From assembly GCF_036327755.1 (NCBI RefSeq), contig NZ_CP109596.1:7874001-7938000 (forward strand): DNA of 64,000 bases. Reading direction: 5' to 3'. Below the pieces are notes generated by a model, which was not told the DNA's origin, did not search any database, and was given only the letters and a program-made list of their open reading frames with translations. How positions within the stretch are numbered: position 1 is the first letter of the stretch; each line of letters opens with the position of its first letter. Made by a program: the position numbers and the translations under genes. Origin of the DNA: Nocardia sp. NBC_01503 (GTDB taxonomy: Bacteria > Actinomycetota > Actinomycetes > Mycobacteriales > Mycobacteriaceae). Below, piece by piece: positions 23,280 through 31,534 of this stretch.

Positions 23280-24314
23280 GTGATCCAGGCGACCCGACGC
23301 GCGGTCACCATCGGTGAGGGACTCGCCGTACTCATTGCGCAGCCCGGCCCGCTGGAGGATTCGCACACCTTCGAGCGCGGGGCCGGTGGAGCCGAGGCCA
23401 ATGTGGCCACCGTGCTCGCACAGCTCGGCGTTCCGACAGCCTGGGTCTCACGGGTCGGCGATGACGGTTTCGGCCGCTATCTGGTGCGGCATCTGGCCGA
23501 GCGCGGGGTGGACACCTCCGCCGTCACCATCGATCCGGCCCGGCCGACCGGTATGTACGTCAAGGAACGCGGTAGCGGCTCCACCCGCCCGGACGACCTG
23601 GCCGCCGGGGCGAGCCGAATGCTGTACTACCGCACCGGTTCCGCCGCCAGCGCCCTCGGACCGCGCGATCTCGCCATCACGGCAAGGCTGCTCGACACCG
23701 CCGATCTTGTGCACTTCACCGGTATCACCCCGGCACTGTCACCCTCGGCAACCGCGTTCACCGAGGCATTGCTGGCGCGACCGCGCGAGCAGCGGCTGAT
23801 CAGCTTCGACCTGAATTTCCGCCCGGCCCTGTGGGAGCGGCGCGATGAGCCCGCCGCGGAGATCCTGGCCCGCCATATCCGCCGCAGCGATGTGGTGTTC
23901 CTCGGCGCGGACGAGGCCCTGGAGGTCTTCGGGGTGGGCCGGGCCGCGCAGCTGCGCGCACTCTTCCCCGAACCCCGGCATCTGATCGTCAAGAACGACA
24001 GACATTCGGTGACCGGCTATATCGGCGATGAGGCCCTCGAGGTGCCCGCGCTGCGCCTGCGCGTCACCGAACGCATCGGCGCGGGCGATGCCTTCGCCGG
24101 CGGCTACCTCGCCGCGCTGCTACAGGGCCGCCCCCATGAACAGCTACTGCGCTTCGGACACCTGTGCGCCGCGGCCGCGCTGACCGGTACCGGCGACGTC
24201 GCCGAACTGCCCCCGCTGCACATGCTCGAATCCCGCTCCGCCGCCACTGTTTCCGAATGGGCGGAATTGAATTACAGCCCGGCCCAGCCCATCCCCGAGA
24301 ATGTCAGCTCATGA
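23280..24314 (+). CDS. kdgK: PfkB-family sugar kinase, 2-keto-3-deoxygluconate kinase candidate
   Basis: A 344-residue ribokinase-fold kinase. N-terminal GAGGAEANVATVLAQLG binds sugar, and the C-terminal signature RIGAGDAFAGGYLAALL holds the catalytic base. FDLNFRPALWERRDE is a segment typical of KDG kinases. It would make KDPG for the aldolase encoded across the divergent promoter. GTG 23280 is chosen as the start because AAGGAG stands six bases before it; several upstream in-frame codons lie within the promoter region. The stop overlaps the IclR gene start (ATGA). Confidence 0.88.
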   Translation: MIQATRRAVTIGEGLAVLIAQPGPLEDSHTFERGAGGAEANVATVLAQLGVPTAWVSRVGDDGFGRYLVRHLAERGVDTSAVTIDPARPTGMYVKERGSGSTRPDDLAAGASRMLYYRTGSAASALGPRDLAITARLLDTADLVHFTGITPALSPSATAFTEALLARPREQRLISFDLNFRPALWERRDEPAAEILARHIRRSDVVFLGADEALEVFGVGRAAQLRALFPEPRHLIVKNDRHSVTGYIGDEALEVPALRLRVTERIGAGDAFAGGYLAALLQGRPHEQLLRFGHLCAAAALTGTGDVAELPPLHMLESRSAATVSEWAELNYSPAQPIPENVSS

Positions 24315-25066
24315 GCCAGAGCCTGCTGCGCGCCCTCACCATCCTCACCCAACTCGGCGAGGAGCCGAAATCCCTGGACCAGTTGGCCGGCCAGCTCGGG
24401 GTACACAAATCCACCGTGCTGCGGCTACTGCAGACCATGGAGGGCGAACGCTTCGTCACCCACGACAGCGAGCATCGATATCGACTGGGCTCCAAGCTCT
24501 TCGAGCTCGCCAATCGCTCACTCGAGGGCCGGGATGTCCGCACCGCGGCGCGACCGCACCTGGCCGCGCTCAATGCCGCGACCGGTCAGACCGTGCACCT
24601 GGCCACCTATGAATCGGGTGAGGCGGTGTACATCGACAAACTCGATGCCACGCACAGCGTCCGAATGTATTCGCGCATAGGCCGTCCCGCCGCCCTGCAC
24701 TGCACCGCGGTCGGCAAGGTGCTGGTTTCGGCTCTGCCGCGCGAACAGTGGCGCAAGCTCGCCGAGGGCCTCGAGTACAAAGCCTTCACCGACCGCACCA
24801 TCCGCACTCCCGAGCAGTACCTCGCCGAGCTGGAACTCGTTGCGGCCCAAGGGTATGCCGAGGACCACGAGGAGCACGAGAGCTTCATCAACTGCGTCGC
24901 CGTCCCGATTCGCGATGGCACCGGCGCGGTCGTCGCCGCACTGTCCATGTCGGTGCCGGACATGCTGCTGGACCACGACCAGGTGCTCGCCATGCTGCCG
25001 CGGGTGCGCGCCGCCGCCGATGCCGTCTCCACCGAACTGGGCTGGAGCCCCACCCCCGAGAAATGA
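24311..25066 (+). CDS. IclR-family transcriptional regulator
   Basis: A 251-residue regulator. The N-terminal winged helix has LLRALTILTQLGEEPKSLDQ and VHKSTVLRLLQTMEGERFV. The C-terminal effector domain has RPAALHCTAVGKVLVSALP and GYAEDHEEHESFINCVAVP, which match the ligand pocket. KdgR-type IclR proteins sense KDG. It is coupled to the kinase by a 4-base overlap and 10 bases before ridA, and a likely operator lies at 23187-23211. Confidence 0.93.
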   Translation: MSQSLLRALTILTQLGEEPKSLDQLAGQLGVHKSTVLRLLQTMEGERFVTHDSEHRYRLGSKLFELANRSLEGRDVRTAARPHLAALNAATGQTVHLATYESGEAVYIDKLDATHSVRMYSRIGRPAALHCTAVGKVLVSALPREQWRKLAEGLEYKAFTDRTIRTPEQYLAELELVAAQGYAEDHEEHESFINCVAVPIRDGTGAVVAALSMSVPDMLLDHDQVLAMLPRVRAAADAVSTELGWSPTPEK

Positions 25067-25076
25067 AAGGCCGTTC

Positions 25077-25484
25077 ATGACCGAGAAGATCGCCGTCCGC
25101 ACCGATAAGGCCCCCGCACCCGCGCACACCTTCTCCCAGGGTGTGCGCAAGGGTCCGTTCGTCCAGGTCTCCGGACAGGGTCCGGTCGACCCCGTCACCA
25201 ATGAGTACCTCCATCCGGGTGATGTGGCCGCACAGACCACCCGCACCCTGGAGAACGTGAAGGCCATTGTCGAGGCGAGCGGCGCCAGCTTCGACGATGT
25301 GGTGATGCTGCGCGTCTATCTGACCAAGCGCGAGGACTTCCCGATCATGAACGACGCCTATGGCGATTTCGTGACCAAGTACACGCTCGGCGGTGTGCTG
25401 CCCAGTCGCACGACCGTCTTCACCGGCCTGCCGCGCGCGGAAATGCTGGTCGAGATCGACGCCGTCGCCATCGTCGAAAACTGA
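25077..25484 (+). CDS. RidA-family enamine/imine deaminase
   Basis: A 135-residue trimeric protein of the YjgF/RidA family, which hydrolyses reactive enamines and imines released by PLP lyases. Family blocks are HTFSQGVRKGPFVQVSGQGP, TRTLENVKAIVEASGASFDD and PSRTTVFTGLP with the active-site arginine. It fits next to the PLP ammonia-lyase on the other operon, which would release an enamine. The ATG at 25077 follows GAAAGG. Confidence 0.9.
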   Translation: MTEKIAVRTDKAPAPAHTFSQGVRKGPFVQVSGQGPVDPVTNEYLHPGDVAAQTTRTLENVKAIVEASGASFDDVVMLRVYLTKREDFPIMNDAYGDFVTKYTLGGVLPSRTTVFTGLPRAEMLVEIDAVAIVEN

Positions 25485-25552
25485 GACGCGGCTGAGACCG
25501 GAGCCCGCACGTTGTGACAAGTCGGGAGGGCTCCGGCAGACTCGACAGAGCC

Positions 25553-27181
25553 ATGTACGACGACGACACCGAGCAGCTGCCCGTCTACCGCTCCGGCGGG
25601 GTTCACGGAGCCGCGCAGACGCCTACGCCCGAGCCGCGCCGTACCCGGCGGGCCGGGCCGATTTCGCATCGCCGCTCCGGCGAGAGCCATCGCATGCGCT
25701 ATGCCGGGCGCGGGCTCATGTCACTGTTCGCCGTCGGCGTCATCGGGGTGACCGGGGTCGCCTGGTACGGGGAGACCAGCCTGGACAACGGGTTCACCAA
25801 GACCGGTGTCATCTCCGAGGAGGATCGAGCCTCGCTGGGCGGTGATGTCAATATTCTGCTCATCGGATTGGACACCCGCAAAGATCTCAATGGCAATGAT
25901 CTGCCCAAGGACATTCTCGATCAGCTGCACGCCGGTGACGGCTCCGAGGGCGGATACAACGCCAATTCACTGATCCTGGTGCACATTCCGAAGGATCTGA
26001 AGACGATCGTCGCCTTCTCGATTCCGCGCGACGACTATGTGCCCGCCAGCGGGATTCCCGGATACGACCACATCAAGATCAAAGAGGCGTACGGCCTCAA
26101 GAAGTTCTACGCCGAGGAGAAGCTCAAGGCGCAGGGCATGACCGATAAGAACGAGCTGGAGCGCCAGGGCCGCGAGGCCGGGCGCGCCTCGATCGTGCAG
26201 GCGGTCAAATCACTCACCGGGGTGCCGATCAATCGCTTCGCCGAGGTATCGCTGGTCGGGTTCTACCATCTGGCCGACGCGCTCGGCGGGGTCGATGTGT
26301 GCCTCAATCACGCCGTCGACGACAGCTACTTCTCCGGTGCCGTATTCCCCGCCGGGCCACAGCACCTCGACGCCGCCAACGCGCTGTCCTTCGTGCGGCA
26401 GCGGCATGGGCTGGAGAACGGCGACCTCGACCGCACGCATCGCCAGCAGGCGTTCCTGACCTCGGTCTCCAAACAGCTCAAGGACTCCGGGACCATCACC
26501 AATATCGGCAAGATGAAGGCGCTGATGGATGTGGCGCACCGCGATGTGGTGCTCTCGGACGGCTGGAGCCTCACCGATTTCATCACCACACTGGGGCGCG
26601 CCGATTCGCCGTCGGTGGAGTTCCGGACGCTGCCGGTACTGCGCTACGACACCGTCGACGGCCAAGATGTGAACATCATCGATCCGGCCGCCATCAAGAA
26701 AGAGGTGCGCGCCGCGTTCGGAGTGGAGCAGCCGACCGTCGCCGCCGCACCGCGCACCACACCCACCTCGACCGTGGATGTGGTGAATGCGACCGGGACG
26801 CCCGGTATGGCCGCCAAGGTGTCGAAGAGCCTGGGCGACAAGGGATTCACGCCCGGCGACATCGGCAATGCCACCTATTCGGATGGGACCTCGACCGTGC
26901 TCTACTACGGCGCGGGAGCCGATACCGACGCCCAGTCGCTCGCCGATATGCTCGGCGGCAGTGTCACCCCCGCCGCGTCCACCACGCTCGGGTCCGGGCA
27001 GATAAGGCTGGTGCTGGGCACCGATTTCGAGATTCCCGAGACGCTCGATCCCACCGCCACCAGCTCGACCACGACGACCACCACCACGTCGAAGTCCGCG
27101 GCCACCAGCACCTCGAATATTCCCGACAACGGCAAGCCGGTGACGACCACCATCGGCGGCAGCATCCCCTGCGTGAACTGA
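25553..27181 (+). CDS. LytR-CpsA-Psr (LCP) family cell-wall glycopolymer ligase
   Basis: LCP proteins attach arabinogalactan or other glycopolymers to peptidoglycan in mycolata. The 542-residue protein has a basic cytoplasmic N-terminus, one membrane helix at about 55-75 (GLMSLFAVGVIGVTGVAWYG), the LCP domain with LIGLDTRKD, VAFSIPRDDYVP and LSFVRQRHGLENGDLDRTHR (phosphate-binding arginines), then a C-terminal LytR_C domain (TVDVVNATGTPGMAAKVSK) and a Thr/Ser-rich tail. The ATG at 25553 is chosen; a GTG 13 codons upstream is possible. It stands alone. Confidence 0.9.
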   Translation: MYDDDTEQLPVYRSGGVHGAAQTPTPEPRRTRRAGPISHRRSGESHRMRYAGRGLMSLFAVGVIGVTGVAWYGETSLDNGFTKTGVISEEDRASLGGDVNILLIGLDTRKDLNGNDLPKDILDQLHAGDGSEGGYNANSLILVHIPKDLKTIVAFSIPRDDYVPASGIPGYDHIKIKEAYGLKKFYAEEKLKAQGMTDKNELERQGREAGRASIVQAVKSLTGVPINRFAEVSLVGFYHLADALGGVDVCLNHAVDDSYFSGAVFPAGPQHLDAANALSFVRQRHGLENGDLDRTHRQQAFLTSVSKQLKDSGTITNIGKMKALMDVAHRDVVLSDGWSLTDFITTLGRADSPSVEFRTLPVLRYDTVDGQDVNIIDPAAIKKEVRAAFGVEQPTVAAAPRTTPTSTVDVVNATGTPGMAAKVSKSLGDKGFTPGDIGNATYSDGTSTVLYYGAGADTDAQSLADMLGGSVTPAASTTLGSGQIRLVLGTDFEIPETLDPTATSSTTTTTTTSKSAATSTSNIPDNGKPVTTTIGGSIPCVN

Positions 27182-27267
27182 TCGGCACCACGTCGAAAGC
27201 TGAAACCCTGAGCCCCGGCGACTCACTGGACACCATGTAAAGTGAGCCGCGACACAACGGGCAGAGC

Positions 27268-27780
27268 ATGGGAAAACAGATGGCAGGCAAGTCCTCCGAA
27301 TCCGGCAACCTCACCCTGAGCGGCCGGTTCAACCACTACTCCAGCATCTACCTGGGCTTCGCCGCCCGCGCCTTCGCGCGCCGCAACAGCCGCGTCTACA
27401 CCAGCTCCGGCGGCACCCGCGGCAACAAACTCCAGGGCAAACCCGTCTTCCAACTCATCGTCACCGGCCGCAAATCCGGCGAACCCCGCCCCGTCATGCT
27501 CATGCTCGTCCGCGACGGCGATGACATCCTGGTCTGCGGCTCCAACGGGGGCCATCCCGGCACTCCCAACTGGTGGCACAACCTCGCCGCCCAACCCACC
27601 GCCCGAGTCCAGGTCGGCCCCGACACCTGGCCCGTCGACGTCCGCATCGTCACCGACGACGAAGAGTACGAAAAGCACTGGCGCACACTGGTAGCCGGGT
27701 ACCCGGACTTCGCCACCTACCGCGCCCTGAGCCCCCGCGAATTCCCCGTGGCCGTCCTGAGCCGAGCCACCGGGAAGTGA
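27268..27780 (+). CDS. Deazaflavin (F420)-dependent nitroreductase family protein
   Basis: A 170-residue split-barrel protein of the Ddn/DUF385 family of actinobacteria. Family blocks are FQLIVTGRKSGEPRPVMLML, CGSNGGHPGTPNWWHNLAA and a C-terminal YPDFATYRALSPREFPV. Members bind coenzyme F420 and reduce quinones or nitro compounds near the membrane. The substrate cannot be read from sequence. The first 25 residues are polar and extra compared with soluble relatives. It ends 308 bases before the tRNA-like array. Confidence 0.85.
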   Translation: MGKQMAGKSSESGNLTLSGRFNHYSSIYLGFAARAFARRNSRVYTSSGGTRGNKLQGKPVFQLIVTGRKSGEPRPVMLMLVRDGDDILVCGSNGGHPGTPNWWHNLAAQPTARVQVGPDTWPVDVRIVTDDEEYEKHWRTLVAGYPDFATYRALSPREFPVAVLSRATGK

Positions 27781-28088
27781 TCACCCGGCCGTCGCCGCGA
27801 CCTCGGCCACAACCGGCGCGACCGTCTTGGTCGAGGTGAAGAACACCGCGGTCACGGCACACCCGCCCAGTGGTAGGTGTTCCCGCGCCGACCTGGAAGC
27901 CGTCGCCACCGCCGCCATGTCCGCATGGGAACCCCCGGCGGGTACGCGCCGACACGGCACGGGTGCCCCGATTTCCGGGTGATACCTGGCGGAAAGCAGA
28001 GGTGCCGACCCCCATCCCCCTCCCGGAGGACCTGCCGTTTTCGAGGCGGTGGCGGACGCCGGTCCGCATTGCTTTCCATGGTGAAAAA
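27781..28088. other. Intergenic region without a supported gene
   Basis: Between the deazaflavin reductase and the tRNA-like array. A 45-codon minus-strand frame at 27781-27918 exists but has no ribosome site or recognisable content. The array is followed, on its own strand, by TTTTT at 28084-28088, a likely processing or termination signal. Confidence 0.5.
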
Positions 28089-28165
28089 TGGTGACCCCGG
28101 CGGGAATCGAACCCGCGTAGTCCTGGCTGAGAACCAGGGCGCCCAATCCAGCGGAGCACGAGGCC
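28089..28165 (-). tRNA. tRNA-like gene, anticodon CUC (Glu), with encoded CCA
   Basis: A cloverleaf can be drawn: acceptor GGCCTCG / CGGGGTC (seven pairs, two G-U), D-arm CTC..GGG, anticodon stem CCTGG / CCAGG with loop TTCTCAG (anticodon CTC), variable ACTAC, T-arm GCGGG TTCGATT CCCGC, discriminator A, then CCA and a T5 run. The D-arm joint is short by one base. Sequence is far from the usual actinobacterial tRNA-Glu, so function is uncertain. It is third in a tandem array. Confidence 0.55.
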
Positions 28166-28166
28166 G

Positions 28167-28243
28167 TGACGCAGGTCGGAATCGAACCGACGGAGGTCCT
28201 GAGTGAAAGTCAGGCTGCCCGTTACCAGCAGAGCGACTGCGCC
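28167..28243 (-). tRNA. tRNA-like gene, anticodon UUC (Glu), no encoded CCA
   Basis: A good cloverleaf: acceptor GGCGCAG / CTGCGTC (one G-U), D-arm GCTC..GGGC, anticodon stem CCTGA / TCAGG with loop CTTTCAC (anticodon TTC), variable ACCTCC, T-arm GTCGG TTCGATT CCGAC, discriminator A. The next bases are CGG, so CCA must be added. Only one base separates it from the third gene, so the two share a transcript. Confidence 0.65.
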
Positions 28244-28269
28244 GCACTTTCGCGAAACGCGAAATGCGG

Positions 28270-28347
28270 TGGGGGCGGTAGGGATCGAACCTACCTGCTC
28301 GCGCACCTGTTTTACAGACAGGCTGAGCCACCAGGCTCCGCGCCCCC
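28270..28347 (-). tRNA. tRNA-like gene, anticodon GUA (Tyr), small variable arm
   Basis: Acceptor GGGGGCG / CGCCCCC (perfect), D-arm GAGC..GCTC with a 6-base loop, anticodon stem CCTGT / ACAGG with loop CTGTAAA (anticodon GTA), a variable arm TGC-GCGA-GCA, T-arm GTAGG..CCTAC, discriminator A; CCG follows instead of CCA. The variable arm is shorter than the normal class II tRNA-Tyr arm. First of the array, 26 bases from the next gene. Confidence 0.65.
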
Positions 28348-28536
28348 GCGATGGTGTGAATACGAAAGAGTCGGAGCGCGGTCAGCGCTCTGATGACTCA
28401 TAGGAATAGCGTTCGGAGGTGGTGCTGCCGGTCATCGCCATTCCTTTCGTCGTCGGTGAGATCAACGCTAACAGGCTGAGCCGCAGGGAGATAGCGAATT
28501 TATCCGCGACCGGGGACAGGAACCGGGCACACGATT

Positions 28537-28905
28537 TCAGGGCTCCGGGGACCACACGGCCAATTCGCCACCCGGCATGCACGCCACGAGATAGCGGCCG
28601 GGATCGGTCACATGCCAGGCCTCGAAGTACTGGTCGGGCTCCACCACGATGCGGTGTCCGGAATCCAGGTCGATGCGTAGCTCGCCCCTGGATTCGACTG
28701 TGGCGGCGACGATTACGCCATCCACCGCGGTGGACAGATCCTCCGGGCGCGCCTCTCCGGCGAGCCGGTGCGAGGTCGAACCGGCGGCGCGATGCACCAC
28801 CAGCTCGCCCTCGATGTGAATCTCGAAAACACCCGCGCCCAAGATGATTACGTAGGGGCCGGGCGACAACACTGTGAGGCGCTCACCGGTGATCGGTAGT
28901 TTCAT
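28537..28905 (-). CDS. Conserved hypothetical protein (122 aa), DUF6188-like
   Basis: A beta-rich 122-residue protein: MKLPITGERLTVLSPGPYVI, then a central GELRIDLDSGHRIVVEPDQY and FEAWHVTDPGRYLVACMPGG. The pattern of a two-sheet domain with the motif FEAW before a Gly-rich end resembles the actinobacterial DUF6188 group as I recall it. No signal or membrane segment. Function unknown. It is 49 bases after the larger helical protein gene upstream on the same strand and might be co-transcribed. Confidence 0.65.
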   Translation of the reverse strand: MKLPITGERLTVLSPGPYVIILGAGVFEIHIEGELVVHRAAGSTSHRLAGEARPEDLSTAVDGVIVAATVESRGELRIDLDSGHRIVVEPDQYFEAWHVTDPGRYLVACMPGGELAVWSPEP

Positions 28906-28953
28906 TGCGCCTCCAGTGTTGGTGGCACCCGGGCGAGCCCGGGCGCCGAGCTG

Positions 28954-29997
28954 CTATTTGGTGGCCTCCGCCAGTACGGCGATGACCTCGTCGGAGAGGA
29001 AGAACGGCTCCAGACGCTCACGAATCAGCTTGGCCAGCACACCATTACGCTTGGCGGCCGCAACCACGGCCGGACCGTAGCGCAGAATCTCGCGGCCGAT
29101 ATCCGCGCCGGAGAGTCCGAGCTCGGGCAGCAGCCCGGCGAGCGTGTGATCGCCGTACTTCTCGAAGAACACCTCGACCCCCTGATCCACCAGGACGCCG
29201 AAGTACTCCTTCTCGCGCGTGGTGAGCGCGATGCGGTAGATGATCAGCGCGAGATCGTGCAGTTCCTGCTGCGAGAGGTATTCGCGCAATCCGCTCACGG
29301 GCTCACCCGCGTGCAGATCCCAGAACTCCATGGCGGCATCGTGCACGGGCGCGTCCCGCAGCATTTCGCGAATCGCGTTATTGGTCCGCTTGAGCGCGAA
29401 TTGCGCGCCCTTACCGGCCATTTCACCGAGGAAGGTGCCGTCACCGGTGGCCTTCTCGGCGGCCTTACGGGCCTGCTTGGCGGCGGAGGTGCCGAACGAG
29501 ACCAGCGAGCCCACGCCCGGGATCTTGTTCGCCATCTGGCGATTGCTCTCCATGAAGTCGTCGATCAGCTTGTCGACGAATTTCGCGGCGACGGTGGCGA
29601 TGAGCGGGCTTTCGGTGAGCCGCTCCAGGATGCGCTCCTGCGCCTGATGCATGCCGAAGATCTTCTCCAGCAGCTGTTCCACCGGCTCACGCTCCACCAC
29701 GTCACCGAGGGTGTAGTCGTTATTGCTGGCGATATCGGTGTACAGCGAATTGGCCAGCGCGCCGACCATTTCACCCAGTACCGGGCTGCCACCGATCAGA
29801 TTGATCACATCGGCGACGGTTTCCTTGGCCTGATCGATCTCGACCACATCGCGGAAGATAATGGTGTCGGCGACGCCGATCACCGCCTCCACATCGCGGC
29901 CGATCACCTCGGCGAAGCGATCGCCGGTCACCTCGGCGAGTACGAAGTCCACTTGCAGGTCGAGCAGTCGTTCGGCGATTTCGCGCGGCTCGGTCAT
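28954..29997 (-). CDS. Conserved actinobacterial hypothetical protein (347 aa), all-helical
   Basis: A 347-residue, acidic, helix-rich protein without signal peptide. Segments such as EPVEQLLEKIFGMHQAQER, KFVDKLIDDFMESNRQMANK and TSAAKQARKAAEKATGDG look like amphipathic helices with Gly breaks that could lie on a membrane surface. I do not recognise the family by function. Conserved proteins of this size and style occur in mycobacteria and nocardiae, where their role is unknown. It probably forms a unit with the gene at 30034, 36 bases upstream. Confidence 0.6.
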   Translation of the reverse strand: MTEPREIAERLLDLQVDFVLAEVTGDRFAEVIGRDVEAVIGVADTIIFRDVVEIDQAKETVADVINLIGGSPVLGEMVGALANSLYTDIASNNDYTLGDVVEREPVEQLLEKIFGMHQAQERILERLTESPLIATVAAKFVDKLIDDFMESNRQMANKIPGVGSLVSFGTSAAKQARKAAEKATGDGTFLGEMAGKGAQFALKRTNNAIREMLRDAPVHDAAMEFWDLHAGEPVSGLREYLSQQELHDLALIIYRIALTTREKEYFGVLVDQGVEVFFEKYGDHTLAGLLPELGLSGADIGREILRYGPAVVAAAKRNGVLAKLIRERLEPFFLSDEVIAVLAEATK

Positions 29998-30033
29998 CGG
30001 GTTCCACCCATCATCAAGAAGGGACCGCCGAGT

Positions 30034-30543
30034 TCAGTCGGAATCGTTGCCGTGCACCGATTTTCGAATCTGTTCCAGACGCTCCCGCGCGGCTTTCTCC
30101 CGCGCGTCCCACTGTTCCTCGACGCTACGACCCACGGGTGTCTGCCGATCGAGCTCGCCCATCCCCTGTGCGGTGCCGTAGCGCTGCTCGACCTTATCGC
30201 GAACTGACTCGAAAGTAGGGACGCCGGAGCCGGTATAACCGCCGATCCCCGGAGCGGTCGGTATACCCGCCGGAGGTACCGGCACTCCGGTCACCACCGG
30301 ACCGCCCCCGACCTGCTCGAATGTGTCCGAGACAGATGGCGGCGGTGCGAACGCCTCCTCGTCGGTGTCCGGAGTCACATCGATCACATTCGGTGCATGA
30401 CCGAGGGTGGCCGCCACCGACTCGGCCACCGCGTGCAATGCGGCCAGTCCCGCGCGCCCCTGCGTGGCCGTCACCACCACGGCCGCCAACTCGGCGTCCG
30501 ACAGCCCCGCCAATTCCGATCCGAAATCCTTGGCATCGCTCAT
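30034..30543 (-). CDS. Conserved hypothetical protein (169 aa) with Pro/Gly-rich centre
   Basis: MSDAKDFGSELAGLSDAELA..., 169 residues. N-terminal 50 residues are helical and acidic. The middle, about 65-110, is a Pro/Gly/Val-rich linker (VTGVPVPPAGIPTAPGIGGY). The C-terminus is a long charged helix, EEQWDAREKAARERLEQIRK, likely a coiled coil. The ATG at 30543 is chosen at the start of the helical head. It has no known domain that I recognise. Confidence 0.55.
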   Translation of the reverse strand: MSDAKDFGSELAGLSDAELAAVVVTATQGRAGLAALHAVAESVAATLGHAPNVIDVTPDTDEEAFAPPPSVSDTFEQVGGGPVVTGVPVPPAGIPTAPGIGGYTGSGVPTFESVRDKVEQRYGTAQGMGELDRQTPVGRSVEEQWDAREKAARERLEQIRKSVHGNDSD

Positions 30544-30652
30544 GGGAACCAGGCTACGCAGCGGTCCGGGCGACATGCCCGAAATGCGGCTTGCCTGCCT
30601 ATTTATCCGGAGCGCCCGGGTTTTCGACAGCGAACAGATCCGACCGCATCGG

Positions 30653-31534
30653 CTATGAACGCACCCGGCGCTGTTCGGCCCGGCGCACCAGATCGTGCAC
30701 CCGGGGGTCCGCGGCGAGTGCGCGATCCAGCACCACATTCACCAGGCCCCGGAACAGGGCATACGGCTCCCACCCCAGCGGTGCGATGGTGCGAGCCGCG
30801 CGCCGCTCGATACCGTCGGCGATCACCTCCGCGGCACGGGCGGCGGTAATGCGCACGTTGAGCGGCCAGGGCAGCAGATCGTCCAGGTCGCGGCCGAGTT
30901 CATCGCGGTCCAGGGTCGCGCGGGTCATATCGGTGTCGACGATGCCGAAGTACGCGATCCCGGCCGTGGCGCCGAAGGGGGCCAGCTCCACGCGCAGGGC
31001 CCGACCGAGCTGTTCCACGGCCGCCTTGCTGATCATGTACGGCGCACCCGCCATCCCCGGTGCGAACGCGGCGCACGAGGAGATCACCACGACGTGCCCG
31101 TGCGCGGTGACGATGTGGTCGAGCGCCGGTCGCACGGTATTGAACACGCCGGTGAGATTGATGTCGATAACGCGATCGAAATCGGCGCCGTCCATTATGC
31201 GCAGGGTCGCCGGGCGCGGTACCACACCGGCGTTCGCCACCACCACATCCAAGGTGCCGAAGTGTGCGACGGTGCGAATCACGGCCTGGCGCATGGCTTC
31301 TCGATCGGTGACATCGGCTGTGACGGCCAGGGCGCGGTCACCGAGGCGATGTGCGATGGCCGCCACGGCATGACCGTCGATATCGACCAGCACCACCCGC
31401 GCGCCCCGCTCGTGCAGCAGCACCGCGAGTTCGTGGCCGATGCCCTGCCCGGCCCCGGTGATGAGCACGGTCTGTCCGGCTACCCGGTGACCGGGGCGCT
31501 CGGGAGACAGTAGGCCCAGCAGTCGCGTCATCAT
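30653..31534 (-). CDS. Short-chain dehydrogenase/reductase (SDR)
   Basis: A 293-residue classical SDR: NAD(P)-binding TGAGQGIG near residue 27, NAG in VVANAG, catalytic serine in VVISSCAAF and YxxxK in PYMISK. An Asp in VLVDID after the second strand suggests NAD preference. The C-terminal 40 residues extend the core. Its ATG overlaps the monooxygenase stop (ATGA), so it is last in a four-gene unit reading from 35019. It may oxidise an alcohol to the ketone used by the monooxygenase. Confidence 0.88.
   Translation of the reverse strand: MMTRLLGLLSPERPGHRVAGQTVLITGAGQGIGHELAVLLHERGARVVLVDIDGHAVAAIAHRLGDRALAVTADVTDREAMRQAVIRTVAHFGTLDVVVANAGVVPRPATLRIMDGADFDRVIDINLTGVFNTVRPALDHIVTAHGHVVVISSCAAFAPGMAGAPYMISKAAVEQLGRALRVELAPFGATAGIAYFGIVDTDMTRATLDRDELGRDLDDLLPWPLNVRITAARAAEVIADGIERRAARTIAPLGWEPYALFRGLVNVVLDRALAADPRVHDLVRRAEQRRVRS

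Noticed and set aside
27781..27918. 45-codon minus-strand frame ending VAEVAATAG next to the tRNA-like array, considered as a peptide precursor
   Set aside because: No ribosome site, no processing motif and no modifying enzyme nearby.
28090..28350. CRISPR-like repeats or an integrase attachment site at the tRNA array
   Set aside because: No regular repeat-spacer pattern and no integrase gene in the window; repeats are T-arm sequences.
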